Assembly: GCF_000472445.1 (NCBI RefSeq)
Contig: NZ_AXAJ01000005.1
Span: forward strand, 248,626-312,625
Length of the DNA stretch: 64,000 bases
From: Burkholderia sp. WSM2230
GTDB taxonomy: Bacteria; Pseudomonadota; Gammaproteobacteria; Burkholderiales; Burkholderiaceae
Direction: 5' to 3'
In this document: positions 8,722 through 17,055 of the stretch, piece by piece
How positions within the stretch are numbered: the first letter of the stretch is position 1
Layout: the number at the start of each line of letters is the position of its first letter
Notes under the pieces: model-generated
Databases searched by the model: none
Told to the model about the DNA's origin: nothing
Seen by the model: the letters and a program-made list of their open reading frames with translations, nothing else
Program-made: the position numbers and the translations under genes

Positions 8722-10656
8722 ATGGCTTTTAGCGAACCAAGGTCTCCATTTTTCAGGTGGATCGTCTCTTCCGCTCAAAACCTGAGCGCAGAGAACCGGC
8801 AGATACTTCTCGCCAATCTCTTCACGCGCACGGCATCAATTGTTTTCGCGTCAGTCTGCGAAATCAGTGTCTGCGTGACCGCTTACTACCTGCATCCGAG
8901 CCTGCTGTATGCGACATGGACAGGCGCCGTCGTCGCGTTGCTGATCGTGCGTCTGGCGCTTATCCGGTCGTGCTGCAGCCGTAGTGCACGCAACCTGCCT
9001 ACACCTACCGCGGCCTTTCTGTTTGCTAGCGTTCTTTGGAGCGCGCTGTTCGGCTTCGGCGCGCTGCTTTGCAACGTCAGCGCAGATCCCACACTGTTTC
9101 TGCTTGGCAATGTTTGCGCGGTCGGCGTTGTCGGCGGACTCGCCGGACGTAATGCGGCCACGCCGCGGCTCGTGTTGCTGCAGATCTTCTTTATTCTCGG
9201 CTTGCTCGGCGTGGGCGCGGCGCTGTCGCCTGGCTCCGGGAAACTGGTGCTGCTCTTCCAGGCACCGTTTTGCGCTGCCGGTTTTCTGACCGTGGCGCTG
9301 CGCAGCAATCGCGACACCGTGGCCCTGCTGCTCGCACGCGAAACGAGTCAGCGCCTCGCGCATCACGACAGCCTTACCGGCTTGCCGAATCGTGCGCGCA
9401 TCAACGAATTGCTGCTTGAGCGCACAGCGGTCAGCGCTTCGCATCGCGACGGTTTGTTCGCTGTTCTATTGATCGATCTGGACGGCTTCAAGGCGATCAA
9501 CGATAGTCTCGGCCATGCGGCAGGCGACCAGATTCTTCAGGAAGCCGCAGTTCGCCTGCGTGAAGTGATGCCGGCTACCGACATTGTCGGGCGCCTGGCA
9601 GGCGATGAGTTCGTGGTCATTTCAGAAGCGCCCGAACCGTCTCGCGACGTGCGGCTGCTCGCGGACAGCATCGTCAAGACGCTGGCGCGGCCGTTCACAT
9701 TGAGCGAAGCACTGGTGCATATCGGCGCGAGCGTGGGCGTGGCGCTGTATCCGGAACACGCTTCGACCGGGCCGCAATTGCTGATCTGCGCCGACCGTGC
9801 GCTATATGCGGTCAAGCGCAGCGGCAAGAGTGCCTACGCGATTTTCGACGCCGAACAGCATGTCTCCGACGAAAGCCTGAGCCTGCTGCGCAGCGACCTG
9901 GAAGGCGCGTTGCGCACGTTCGGCGGACTGCGCATGGAGTATCAGCCGATTGTGGACCTCGCGAGCGGCGCCGTGACCGGCCGCGAAGCGCTGATTCGCT
10001 GGACGCATCCGACGCGCGGCGAACTCTCGCCGTCCGCGTTCATTCCCACGGCGGAGCGCACCGGCCTGATACTCGCGCTCGGCGAGTGGGCGTTGCTGCA
10101 GTCGTGCAAGGAAGCCGTGATGTGGCGCGACAAGGTGCCCGTTGCGGTCAACGTATCGCCGGTGCAACTGCGTGAGGAGATGTTCGCCTCGATCGTCGCG
10201 GGCGTGCTTCGCAAGACGCGGCTTCCGCCCGAGCGTCTGAATATCGAAGTGACGGAGACAGTGCTGCTGAACGACGACGTCGTGACGCGCCGCAATATCT
10301 CGCGGCTGCGCGCATTGGGCATCGGTATCGCGCTCGACGATTTCGGCACCGGCTTTTCGACGATGTCCACGCTCGTGCGCTTCACGTTCGACGAGCTGAA
10401 GATCGACAGCTCGTTCGTCAAGGAGTCTGTGCATCGGCGCGAGTCTGCGGCAGTCGTGCGAGGTATCGTTGCATTGGCACGCGAGATCGGCATGCCGACT
10501 ACCGCCGAAGGCATCGAAACGCAGGAACACCTCGAGTTCGTGCGGCGCTCCGGCTGCACTCATGCGCAAGGCTTTTTGCTCGGCAAGCCGGTGCAGGGCA
10601 GCGAAATCGCGCACATCGAAGAGAAGCTGCCCGCCCAGTCCGTGAACCAGGCGTAA
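8722..10656 (+). CDS. Membrane-anchored GGDEF-EAL protein (c-di-GMP turnover)
   Basis: A 644-residue protein with about six N-terminal membrane helices (residues 25-195), then a GGDEF domain (about 205-375) and an EAL domain (about 385-640). The GGDEF signature reads AGDEF (residues 293-297), a variant often compatible with cyclase activity; I see no RxxD inhibitory site before it. The EAL domain keeps the EAL motif (422-424), NVSPVQL, EVTET, DDFGTG and TAEGIE segments, so phosphodiesterase activity is likely. The membrane region probably senses an unknown signal. The gene is divergent from the glp operon and is followed by a small hypothetical gene 54 bases downstream. Which activity dominates cannot be told from sequence. 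Confidence 0.92.
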   Translation: MAFSEPRSPFFRWIVSSAQNLSAENRQILLANLFTRTASIVFASVCEISVCVTAYYLHPSLLYATWTGAVVALLIVRLALIRSCCSRSARNLPTPTAAFLFASVLWSALFGFGALLCNVSADPTLFLLGNVCAVGVVGGLAGRNAATPRLVLLQIFFILGLLGVGAALSPGSGKLVLLFQAPFCAAGFLTVALRSNRDTVALLLARETSQRLAHHDSLTGLPNRARINELLLERTAVSASHRDGLFAVLLIDLDGFKAINDSLGHAAGDQILQEAAVRLREVMPATDIVGRLAGDEFVVISEAPEPSRDVRLLADSIVKTLARPFTLSEALVHIGASVGVALYPEHASTGPQLLICADRALYAVKRSGKSAYAIFDAEQHVSDESLSLLRSDLEGALRTFGGLRMEYQPIVDLASGAVTGREALIRWTHPTRGELSPSAFIPTAERTGLILALGEWALLQSCKEAVMWRDKVPVAVNVSPVQLREEMFASIVAGVLRKTRLPPERLNIEVTETVLLNDDVVTRRNISRLRALGIGIALDDFGTGFSTMSTLVRFTFDELKIDSSFVKESVHRRESAAVVRGIVALAREIGMPTTAEGIETQEHLEFVRRSGCTHAQGFLLGKPVQGSEIAHIEEKLPAQSVNQA

Positions 10657-10710
10657 GCGGTCGGCCGCTTGGACCTCGATGCGCCGCTCACATTGAACCG
10701 CGAGGAACAT

Positions 10711-11127
10711 GTGGACCCGACCTTGAAATTCCAGCTCCGCCTCACTGTCGCGCCGGAACTTGCGGATGCGCTGCGCGCCGATCCTTCCGGCGCGCATGAA
10801 GAGCTTCAACGGATATTGCATCGGCACGATGCAAGCGTGAAATGCCAGTACGACGCATTCGCGGACTACGTGAGCGAGGCCGAGCGCATCGGCATTGAAC
10901 AGTATCCGCTTTATCAGTGGACGCGCGAGACGATCGAAAATCCGCAAAAGAAAGCGAAGTACTTGCGCTCATTTACGGTCTACGTAAAGGGCGAACAGAT
11001 CTACGAGAAGCATCTGGCCGATGCGATGGAGACCGAACTATTGAATCTCATCGACGAACATGGCATTCAAGGCGTTTCGAAGTTCGATACGAATCCCGCC
11101 AACAGCCCGCAGCCGCCGCAGCGTTAG
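10711..11127 (+). CDS. Hypothetical protein, conserved-looking, GTG start
   Basis: A 138-residue soluble, charged protein that I do not recognise. It starts VDPTLKFQLRLTVAPELADAL and contains a middle region rich in Tyr, Glu and Lys (YPLYQWTRETIENPQKKAKY) with no signal peptide or membrane helix. I prefer the GTG at 10711, preceded by GAGG five bases upstream, to a TTG at 10669 that lacks a ribosome site. It lies 54 bases after the GGDEF-EAL gene on the same strand and may be cotranscribed. No function is proposed. Confidence 0.6.
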   Translation: MDPTLKFQLRLTVAPELADALRADPSGAHEELQRILHRHDASVKCQYDAFADYVSEAERIGIEQYPLYQWTRETIENPQKKAKYLRSFTVYVKGEQIYEKHLADAMETELLNLIDEHGIQGVSKFDTNPANSPQPPQR

Positions 11128-11243
11128 CCGCCAGTCATCAGCGTTCGGCCATGAGCGTTTAGCCATTTCATTCAACTGTCACCGTTTCGCGACTAGGATC
11201 GCTGGTCAAAAGCTGCCAGTTCTTCCTACCCACAAACACTGAC

Positions 11244-12932
11244 ATGTCGAATACAAAAAACGCTAAGGCCTCGCCAGCCGATCAGGGCGCTTCCATCGTT
11301 TCGCGTCGAGGGTTTCTGAAGTTTGCCGGCGCGTCCGGTCTGGCCGGCGCGGCCAATGCTCTTTCGACGGCGCGCGCCGCGAGCAGCACGCCGGACGGCA
11401 CGCCCGAGCAGGTTCACCTGACCTGGGGCAACGATCCGTCGAGTGAAGTGATCGTGTCGTGGGCGTCGCTCGCGGCGGCCGTGAAGCCGCATCTGCGCAT
11501 TGGCAGCCCAGGCGACACGAAACACGTGGTGCATGGCGTGCAGACCACCTACACCGACGGCCTGAACGGTGAGGTCGTGTTCAACTATCACGCGCGTCTG
11601 CGTGGCCTCACGCCCGACACGAGCTACCAATACGAGGTTACGGCCGAGAACGACAGCAACGCGGCTCAGCCCTTCAGCGGCAGCTTTCGCACTGCGCCGC
11701 GCGGCCGCGCGCCGTTTCGCTGGACGAGCTACGGCGACCTCGCGACACCGAACACCGGCTGGGTGCTGTCGTCGCCGCAAAGCCGCTTTGCGGTGCAGGC
11801 GGTGGAGCGCTTCCAGCCGCTGTTCCATCTGCTCAACGGCGATCTGTGCTATGCAAACCTGAACCCCACGCAACAGCCGCAAGTGTGGCGCGACTTCGGC
11901 AACAACTGCCAGACCTCGGCGGCCAATCGTCCGTGGATGCCATGCCCCGGCAATCATGAGATCGAATTCCATAACGGCGAGCAAGGGTTCGCGTCGTATC
12001 TCGCGCGCTATACGCTGCCCGACAATCACACGCGTTTTCAGGGGCGCTGGTACAGCTTCCGCGTGAGCTCGGTGCTGTTCATTTCGCTCGATGCCGACGA
12101 CGTCGTCTATCAGGACGCCGCCGCCTTCGTGGCCGGGCCCAATCCGCTCGTGCCGGCGGCGAGCACCGGCAATCCGCCGATCCAGCCGGGCACGTCCTTC
12201 TATGTGCGCGGCTACAGCGGCGGCGAGCAGACGCGCTGGCTCGAGAAGACACTGCGCCACGCGGCTGAGGACGACGACATCGACTGGATCGTCGTGCAGA
12301 TGCATCAGGACGCGCTGAGTTCATCGAAGACGGGCAACGGCTCTGACAAGGGCATTCGCGAAGCGTGGCTGCCGCTCTTCGACCGCTACGGCGTGGACCT
12401 CGTGCTGTGCGGTCACGACCACGACTACGAGCGCAGCTACCCGGTACGCGGCTGCAATCACCACAAGGGCACCGACATTGCAACGGGCCAGCCGGTCGAT
12501 ACCTTGCAGCCGAAGCCGGTGATGTCGGCGATTTCCGCGGGCGCGTCGACCTTCGACACGAGCCACGGCACGATCCACCTGATTCTCGGCGGCGGCGGCA
12601 CGAGCGCGCCGCTCGACGTCTATGGCGTGGATGCAGGCACTGGACTGCCGCAAGCGCGCATCTTCACGCGGCCTAATCGTCCGGCGCCGGGCACGACGGC
12701 GGGCACCTTCGTTCGAGCAAGCGCCGACGCCGTGGAAGACGCGATCTGGTCCGCGCAACGCGATACCGGCACCGGCTATGGCATCGCCGTGTTCGATCAC
12801 GACCCGGGCCATGCGGGCGGCGAGACCACCATCACGATGAACTACTACCATGCGCCCGGTGCGGATCAGACGCCGACTGCGAACTATGAACTGTTCGAAA
12901 CGATCCAGCTGAAAAAGAAGCGCGAGCGTTGA
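11244..12932 (+). CDS. Tat-exported purple acid phosphatase-like metallophosphoesterase
   Basis: A 562-residue secreted enzyme. A twin-arginine signal (SRRGFLK, Arg 21-22, then a hydrophobic stretch ending in ARAAS) directs it to the Tat pathway. A fibronectin-III-like N-terminal domain (about 50-150) precedes the metallophosphoesterase domain. Metal-ligand motifs are visible in order: YGDL, LNGDLCY, GNHE, VQMHQ and GHDHDYERSYP, the usual set of purple acid phosphatases. It probably hydrolyses phosphate esters in the periplasm or outside the cell, using a binuclear metal centre (family knowledge). It is a single gene; no pho-box-like sequence was recognised upstream. Confidence 0.9.
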   Translation: MSNTKNAKASPADQGASIVSRRGFLKFAGASGLAGAANALSTARAASSTPDGTPEQVHLTWGNDPSSEVIVSWASLAAAVKPHLRIGSPGDTKHVVHGVQTTYTDGLNGEVVFNYHARLRGLTPDTSYQYEVTAENDSNAAQPFSGSFRTAPRGRAPFRWTSYGDLATPNTGWVLSSPQSRFAVQAVERFQPLFHLLNGDLCYANLNPTQQPQVWRDFGNNCQTSAANRPWMPCPGNHEIEFHNGEQGFASYLARYTLPDNHTRFQGRWYSFRVSSVLFISLDADDVVYQDAAAFVAGPNPLVPAASTGNPPIQPGTSFYVRGYSGGEQTRWLEKTLRHAAEDDDIDWIVVQMHQDALSSSKTGNGSDKGIREAWLPLFDRYGVDLVLCGHDHDYERSYPVRGCNHHKGTDIATGQPVDTLQPKPVMSAISAGASTFDTSHGTIHLILGGGGTSAPLDVYGVDAGTGLPQARIFTRPNRPAPGTTAGTFVRASADAVEDAIWSAQRDTGTGYGIAVFDHDPGHAGGETTITMNYYHAPGADQTPTANYELFETIQLKKKRER

Positions 12933-13072
12933 GCGGAGCGGGCAGCTAAAGGTAAAAATGACGGCGCCATCATTTGTTACACGTCTTACCGGTAAGCCGT
13001 GCCGTAGTTACAGAGCCCTTTCATCTCACCGGTTATACTCGGCGCCGTCTCATAAAAAACCAAAGACCTTTT

Positions 13073-13513
13073 ATGTCCAGGAAAATCCTCCAGATTGTGG
13101 CTGTTGCGGCGCTCGCGAGCGCGGCTTCCTTGTCGGCGGTGGCCGGCGACATGAGTAACGCGCTCGGCGGCGGCCTCGGTGGCGTCGCGGGTGCGGCGCT
13201 GGGCGGCGCGGTCGGCGGCAGCACGGGCGCCGTGATCGGCGGCGCCGTGGGCGGCGGAGCGGGCGGCGCGGTAACGTCGAACCGTCGCGAGCGCACGGGC
13301 GCGATTATCGGCGGCGCGCTGGGCGGCGGCGCGGGCACGGCGGCCGGCAATGCAATGGGCGGCCGTGGCGGCGGCCTGGTCGGCGCAGCCTTGGGTGGCG
13401 GCGCGGGCGCGGCGCTTGGTGGCAACATCTCGCGCTCCAACTCGTATGCCGACGACTACTCGCGCGGCTACCGTTCGGGCAAGAAACGGCACAAGCATCG
13501 CCACTACGACTAA
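13073..13513 (+). CDS. Glycine-zipper domain protein, secreted
   Basis: A 146-residue protein with a Sec signal peptide (KILQIVAVAALASAASLSAVAG) and a body made almost wholly of glycine-zipper repeats (GGAxGGAxGG patterns, residues about 30-120), ending in a short charged tail (RSGKKRHKHRHYD). Such proteins associate with or insert into membranes; the basic tail is common in Burkholderiales members. I chose the ATG that gives the signal peptide; longer in-frame starts add no sensible sequence. A -10-like TATACT lies near 13034. The repeated GGCGGC runs in the DNA are coding and not a separate repeat element. Confidence 0.82.
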   Translation: MSRKILQIVAVAALASAASLSAVAGDMSNALGGGLGGVAGAALGGAVGGSTGAVIGGAVGGGAGGAVTSNRRERTGAIIGGALGGGAGTAAGNAMGGRGGGLVGAALGGGAGAALGGNISRSNSYADDYSRGYRSGKKRHKHRHYD

Positions 13514-13542
13514 CTAGTCGCGCTGCGTTAAATGTCGCGAAA

Positions 13543-13568
13543 GCCGGGTGCGCCGCGCGCGCACCGGC
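13543..13568. terminator. Hairpin between convergent genes, terminator-like
   Basis: A GC-rich inverted repeat (GGTGCGC pairing with GCGCACC, arms 13547-13553 and 13559-13565, flanked by GCCG/CGGC) lies between the convergent glycine-zipper and crotonase genes. There is no good T-run on either strand, so intrinsic termination is uncertain. Confidence 0.35.
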
Positions 13569-13612
13569 CAATTTAAGGGTGGCGTTCTAACGCGCGTGCT
13601 TCAGACGGCGTT

Positions 13613-14383
13613 TCAATCGCGGCCTCGGCGCGTTGTAAACGCCGCTACCGCGTCCTTGAAACGACTGCTGCCATACACAGCTTCGATCAGATCTTCGTCG
13701 TCGAGTCGCTGCTCGATCACGATGCGGCGCAAGCTTTCCTTTACCGCGTGCTGCGTGACCGGCGAGAGCGCAATCAGTCGTTGCGCGAGCGTGTGCGCTG
13801 CGTTTTCCAATGCCTCGCGGGTGCAGACCTCCTGCACATATCCGCACGCGAGCGCTTCTTCGGCCGTCAGATAGTCGGCGAGCATCAGCATCTTCTTGAC
13901 GCGCGGTGTGCCGAATGCCGCCTGAAGCCGCGCGATGTTGCGCGACGACAGCGTGTTCGACAGCGTCTTCGCAATCGGCGCGCCGAAGCGCGAAGCTTCG
14001 GTGCAGACGCGGAAATCGCAGGCCGTGGCGAGCGCGAGACCGCCGCCCACTGCCCAGCCGTCGATCACGGCGATGGTCGGCACGGCAATCCGCTCGACGG
14101 TGTCTATCACGTGCTCGACAAACGCTTCGTACGCGATGCCGTCGCGCCCATCGCGGAAGTCCTCGAAATAGCCGATGTCCGTGCCGGAGACAAAAGACTT
14201 GCCGCCGGCGCCGCGCAAAAGAATGCAGCGGACATCGCCATTCGCCTCGCACCGCGCGACATGCGCGAGCAGCGACTCGTACATGTCGAGTGTCATCGCG
14301 TTATGCCGCTCGGGCCTGTCTATCAGAATTTCCGCCGCGCCTGAGGCATGGAACGTGAGGCGAACCAGTTCCTGTTCGCTCAT
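13613..14383 (-). CDS. Crotonase-family protein lacking both canonical catalytic glutamates
   Basis: A 256-residue enoyl-CoA hydratase/isomerase family member. The CoA-binding and oxyanion-hole regions are present (RPERHNAMTLDM, KSFVSGTDIGYF, and GWAVGGGLALATACD). The two glutamates used by classical enoyl-CoA hydratases are not seen: the first position reads GGGLALA instead of GGGCELA, and the second FGAPIAK instead of FGxPE. It is therefore unlikely to be an ordinary hydratase; other crotonase reactions (isomerisation, hydrolysis, decarboxylation) are possible. Its ATG overlaps the stop of the upstream CoA-transferase gene by four bases, so both act in one pathway for a CoA-activated acid. 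Confidence 0.85.
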   Translation of the reverse strand: MSEQELVRLTFHASGAAEILIDRPERHNAMTLDMYESLLAHVARCEANGDVRCILLRGAGGKSFVSGTDIGYFEDFRDGRDGIAYEAFVEHVIDTVERIAVPTIAVIDGWAVGGGLALATACDFRVCTEASRFGAPIAKTLSNTLSSRNIARLQAAFGTPRVKKMLMLADYLTAEEALACGYVQEVCTREALENAAHTLAQRLIALSPVTQHAVKESLRRIVIEQRLDDEDLIEAVYGSSRFKDAVAAFTTRRGRD

Positions 14384-15546
14384 GACGCGGCTCCGTTGAT
14401 CTCAGCGAAGATCTCGTCGTTGTGCTCCCCGAGCAGTGGCGGATGGCGGCGCACGGTAGGCGGCGTGCCCAGCAGTTTCACCGGAAAGCCGATGTTTTTG
14501 ACTTTGCCCTCGTTCGGGTGATCGATCTCCATACACATCTTGCGATGTTGGGCGTGTTCGCTTGCAAACGCTTCTGGATACGAAAGAATCGGACCTGCTG
14601 GAATGCCGGCGGCAAGCAGCATGTCGACCCATTCCGCGCTGTCGAGCCTCGCGAATTCCTGCTCCAGCGCCTCGATCATCGCCTCGCGATTTTTCAGGCG
14701 CAGCGACACGCTCGCGTAATCGGCGTGCTCCAGCAGGTCGCGGCGATCCAGCACTTCGCACAATCGGGTCCAGAGCTTCTGGTTTGTCGCTCCCATGACG
14801 AAGTAACCGTCGCGCGCCTTCACGGCCTGGTAGGGCGCGCTCATCTTGTTGCTCGTGCCAAGCGGGGTCGGCGGCACCCCGGTGCCCCAGTAGTCGGACA
14901 TGTCCCAGATCGAGAAGGCCATGATCGAATCGAACAACGACGCGTCGATATGCTGGCCTTCGCCGCTTTTCTGCGCGCCGATGTAAGCGGACAGCACGCC
15001 ATACACGGCGAAAAGCGCGCAGCCGATGTCCGCGACCGGAACGCCGGCTTTCACCGGTTTGCCGCCTTTGTAGCCCGTTACGCTCATCACGCCGGACATG
15101 GCCTGCGCCATCAGATCGAAGCCGGGCCGCGACGCCCACGGCCCGCTCTGCCCGAAGCCCGAAATACTCGCATAGACAATCTTCGGATTGATCGCCTTGA
15201 TGGACTCATAGTCGATTCGCAAACGCTGCACGACGCCGGGCCGATAGTTCTCCACAATGACGTCCGCTGTTTTCGCGAGCTTGTAGAACATCTCGCGCCC
15301 TTCGTCGCTTTTCAGATCCAGCGTGACCGAGCGCTTGTTACGGTTGAGGTTCAGAAAGCCCATGCTGTCGGGGCCTTTCATCTTGAAGCCCATTGAACTG
15401 CGCGTCTGGTCGCCTTCAGGCGGCTCGACCTTGATGACGTCCGCGCCCAGGTCGGCGAGCATCATGCAGGCGAACGGGCCCGCCATCACCTGGCTCACGT
15501 CGAGCACACGTATGCCTTGCAGCGGTAGATGCGTTGATTGCGTCAT
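14380..15546 (-). CDS. CaiB/BaiF family (class III) CoA-transferase
   Basis: A 388-residue class III CoA-transferase, the usual length for the family. The N-terminus reads GIRVLDVSQVMAGPFACMML, followed by ADLGADVIKVEPPEGD and NLNRNKRSVTLDL. The catalytic aspartate is Asp 173 in GVPVADIG, matching Asp 169 of formyl-CoA transferase. Such enzymes move CoA between a CoA ester and a free acid. It is translationally coupled to a crotonase and lies downstream of a LysR gene on the same strand, with a perfect palindrome in between that probably serves as the regulator's operator. The acid substrate is unknown. Confidence 0.88.
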   Translation of the reverse strand: MTQSTHLPLQGIRVLDVSQVMAGPFACMMLADLGADVIKVEPPEGDQTRSSMGFKMKGPDSMGFLNLNRNKRSVTLDLKSDEGREMFYKLAKTADVIVENYRPGVVQRLRIDYESIKAINPKIVYASISGFGQSGPWASRPGFDLMAQAMSGVMSVTGYKGGKPVKAGVPVADIGCALFAVYGVLSAYIGAQKSGEGQHIDASLFDSIMAFSIWDMSDYWGTGVPPTPLGTSNKMSAPYQAVKARDGYFVMGATNQKLWTRLCEVLDRRDLLEHADYASVSLRLKNREAMIEALEQEFARLDSAEWVDMLLAAGIPAGPILSYPEAFASEHAQHRKMCMEIDHPNEGKVKNIGFPVKLLGTPPTVRRHPPLLGEHNDEIFAEINGAAS

Positions 15547-15637
15547 GGCGGGCTTCCTCCCTGGTCGGATGAGTCATGTTGTGACTCCACTGTCGCCGAG
15601 TTGGAGGGCGCGCCGCAAGAATCGCGGCGTCATGGCT

Positions 15638-15658
15638 GGTTTCGCGGCTCGCGAAACC
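15638..15658. promoter_or_regulatory. Perfect palindrome with T-N11-A core, probable LysR operator
   Basis: GGTTTCGCG-GCT-CGCGAAACC has nine-base arms and contains T-N11-A (15642 and 15654), the LysR-type box. It lies about 90 bases upstream of the CoA-transferase start and just beyond the LysR gene stop. It could instead be a hairpin that ends the LysR transcript, but no T-run follows. Confidence 0.55.
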
Positions 15659-15677
15659 GCTGTGCATGCGGGCACGG

Positions 15678-16577
15678 CTAGCCGCCCGCGAGCAACGCCT
15701 CGACGACGTTGCGCAGCGTTTGTTCCTGAGCGTGTCCCTCGACGCAGGACAACACGTAATGGCGACGTGCCCAGTCTCCGTCAAGCTCGACCGACGCTAG
15801 CGCTGCCTCGGGGCGGAAGCTCTGCAGCACATCAGGCGGCATCAGGCCGACGCCGAGTCCATGACGCACCATCGCCAGCATGGTGTCGAAGCCGGTCACC
15901 GTGAGGTTGTTCGGAAACAGCCGGCCGCGGCTGCGATACGCGCGCTCCACTGCCGACAGTACCGCCGAGCCCTTGCCCAGGCTCACGATGGGAACGTCGA
16001 GCATATCGTCGATGCTAACGGGCGCAGTGCCGAATTGGAAATGCGCGCGGCTATAAACGAGCACGAGCCGGTCTTCCCTATACGCGAATTTGTCGAGGTC
16101 GAGAAAGCCGCTTTTCTTCTCGTAGATGCCCACGTCAATCACTTTGTCGCGCAGCAGTCGCTGCACGATCTTGCTGTTTTCCTCGACGATTTTCAGCGCG
16201 ATGCGCGGGTACTTTTGCTGGATCGCCGCGATCTCGCGGGCCAGAAACTGAATCACCACTGCCTTGGGCGCGCCGATGATGATGCGTCCTTCAAGGCCAT
16301 GATTGAGCGCCTGCGCATCGCCTTCCATGCGGTCTATCAGGTTGTCGATCTGCCGAACGTATTCGAGCAGCCTGGTGCCCGACTCGGTGATTTCCGCGCC
16401 GTGCGGCACGCGCCTGAAGAGCTTCGCTCCGAGTTGCTCCTCCAGGTCCGACACGCGCCGCGATGCCGCCGCGACCGCCAGGCTCAGCTTGTCGGCGGCT
16501 CGCGAGATGCTGCCTTCCTCGGCAATGGCGAGAATCAGGCGGACGGTTGTCGTGTCGAATTTCACTTCGTCTCCCAT
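15678..16577 (-). CDS. LysR-family transcriptional regulator
   Basis: A 299-residue LysR-type regulator of normal length. The N-terminal winged helix covers about residues 5-65 (TTVRLILAIAEEGSISRAADKLSLAVAAASRRVSDLE split over the recognition helix), and a substrate-binding domain follows from about residue 90 (GRIIIGAPKAVV). I chose the ATG at 16577 to give the standard N-terminus. It precedes the CoA-transferase/crotonase pair on the same strand by 131 bases and probably regulates them, with a CoA-thioester-related or organic-acid inducer. Confidence 0.87.
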   Translation of the reverse strand: MGDEVKFDTTTVRLILAIAEEGSISRAADKLSLAVAAASRRVSDLEEQLGAKLFRRVPHGAEITESGTRLLEYVRQIDNLIDRMEGDAQALNHGLEGRIIIGAPKAVVIQFLAREIAAIQQKYPRIALKIVEENSKIVQRLLRDKVIDVGIYEKKSGFLDLDKFAYREDRLVLVYSRAHFQFGTAPVSIDDMLDVPIVSLGKGSAVLSAVERAYRSRGRLFPNNLTVTGFDTMLAMVRHGLGVGLMPPDVLQSFRPEAALASVELDGDWARRHYVLSCVEGHAQEQTLRNVVEALLAGG

Positions 16578-17055
16578 GAGTGTCAAACGATGAATCGGTG
16601 CATGCGTCGCCCGATAGTTTAGTGTTTCGCGACCCGCGGCCGTCCGCGCCGGTTTCAGCAGGCGATCGGCAATTGCGAAAATTAACCTGGCCAATCTGTT
16701 TTTCTTATGAGCCGGCGATGTTGCAGGCGCTACATGCGTTCATGCGAAAGCCGTGCGGTCTGCTTGCCGACCATGGGCTAGCTTATTGATTTTCCGGGTC
16801 TTTCCTAATGGATATGGTTTCGCAATACCTTTGGCAGCTTCAGCCAATACCATGAAAAATTCGGATATCTGAATAATTTCGCGCTGGCTCAGCGGCACCT
16901 TGCTGCCTACTTTCCGGTCCGGCCTCGACCTATATTGATACTCGCACATCGCGCCAGACGGCGACGTGCCGCCGGGCACTTGCATCTATCTTGACAGCAT
17001 GTCCACCGCGCTTCTCGACGACAACGCTTTTCGACGACAACGACTGGAGACAACA
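16578..17055. other. Divergent intergenic region between LysR and tannase genes
   Basis: About 480 bases without a supported gene. It contains a TTGACA box (16991-16996) without a good -10 partner, and a 12-base direct repeat (TCGACGACAACG at 17015-17026 and 17031-17042) directly before the tannase ribosome site GGAGA. The repeat could be a regulator site or a chance duplication in the leader. Confidence 0.35.

Noticed and set aside
13140..13440. Dense GGCGGC repeats resembling a tandem-repeat locus
   Set aside because: They are codons of the glycine-zipper protein and keep its reading frame.
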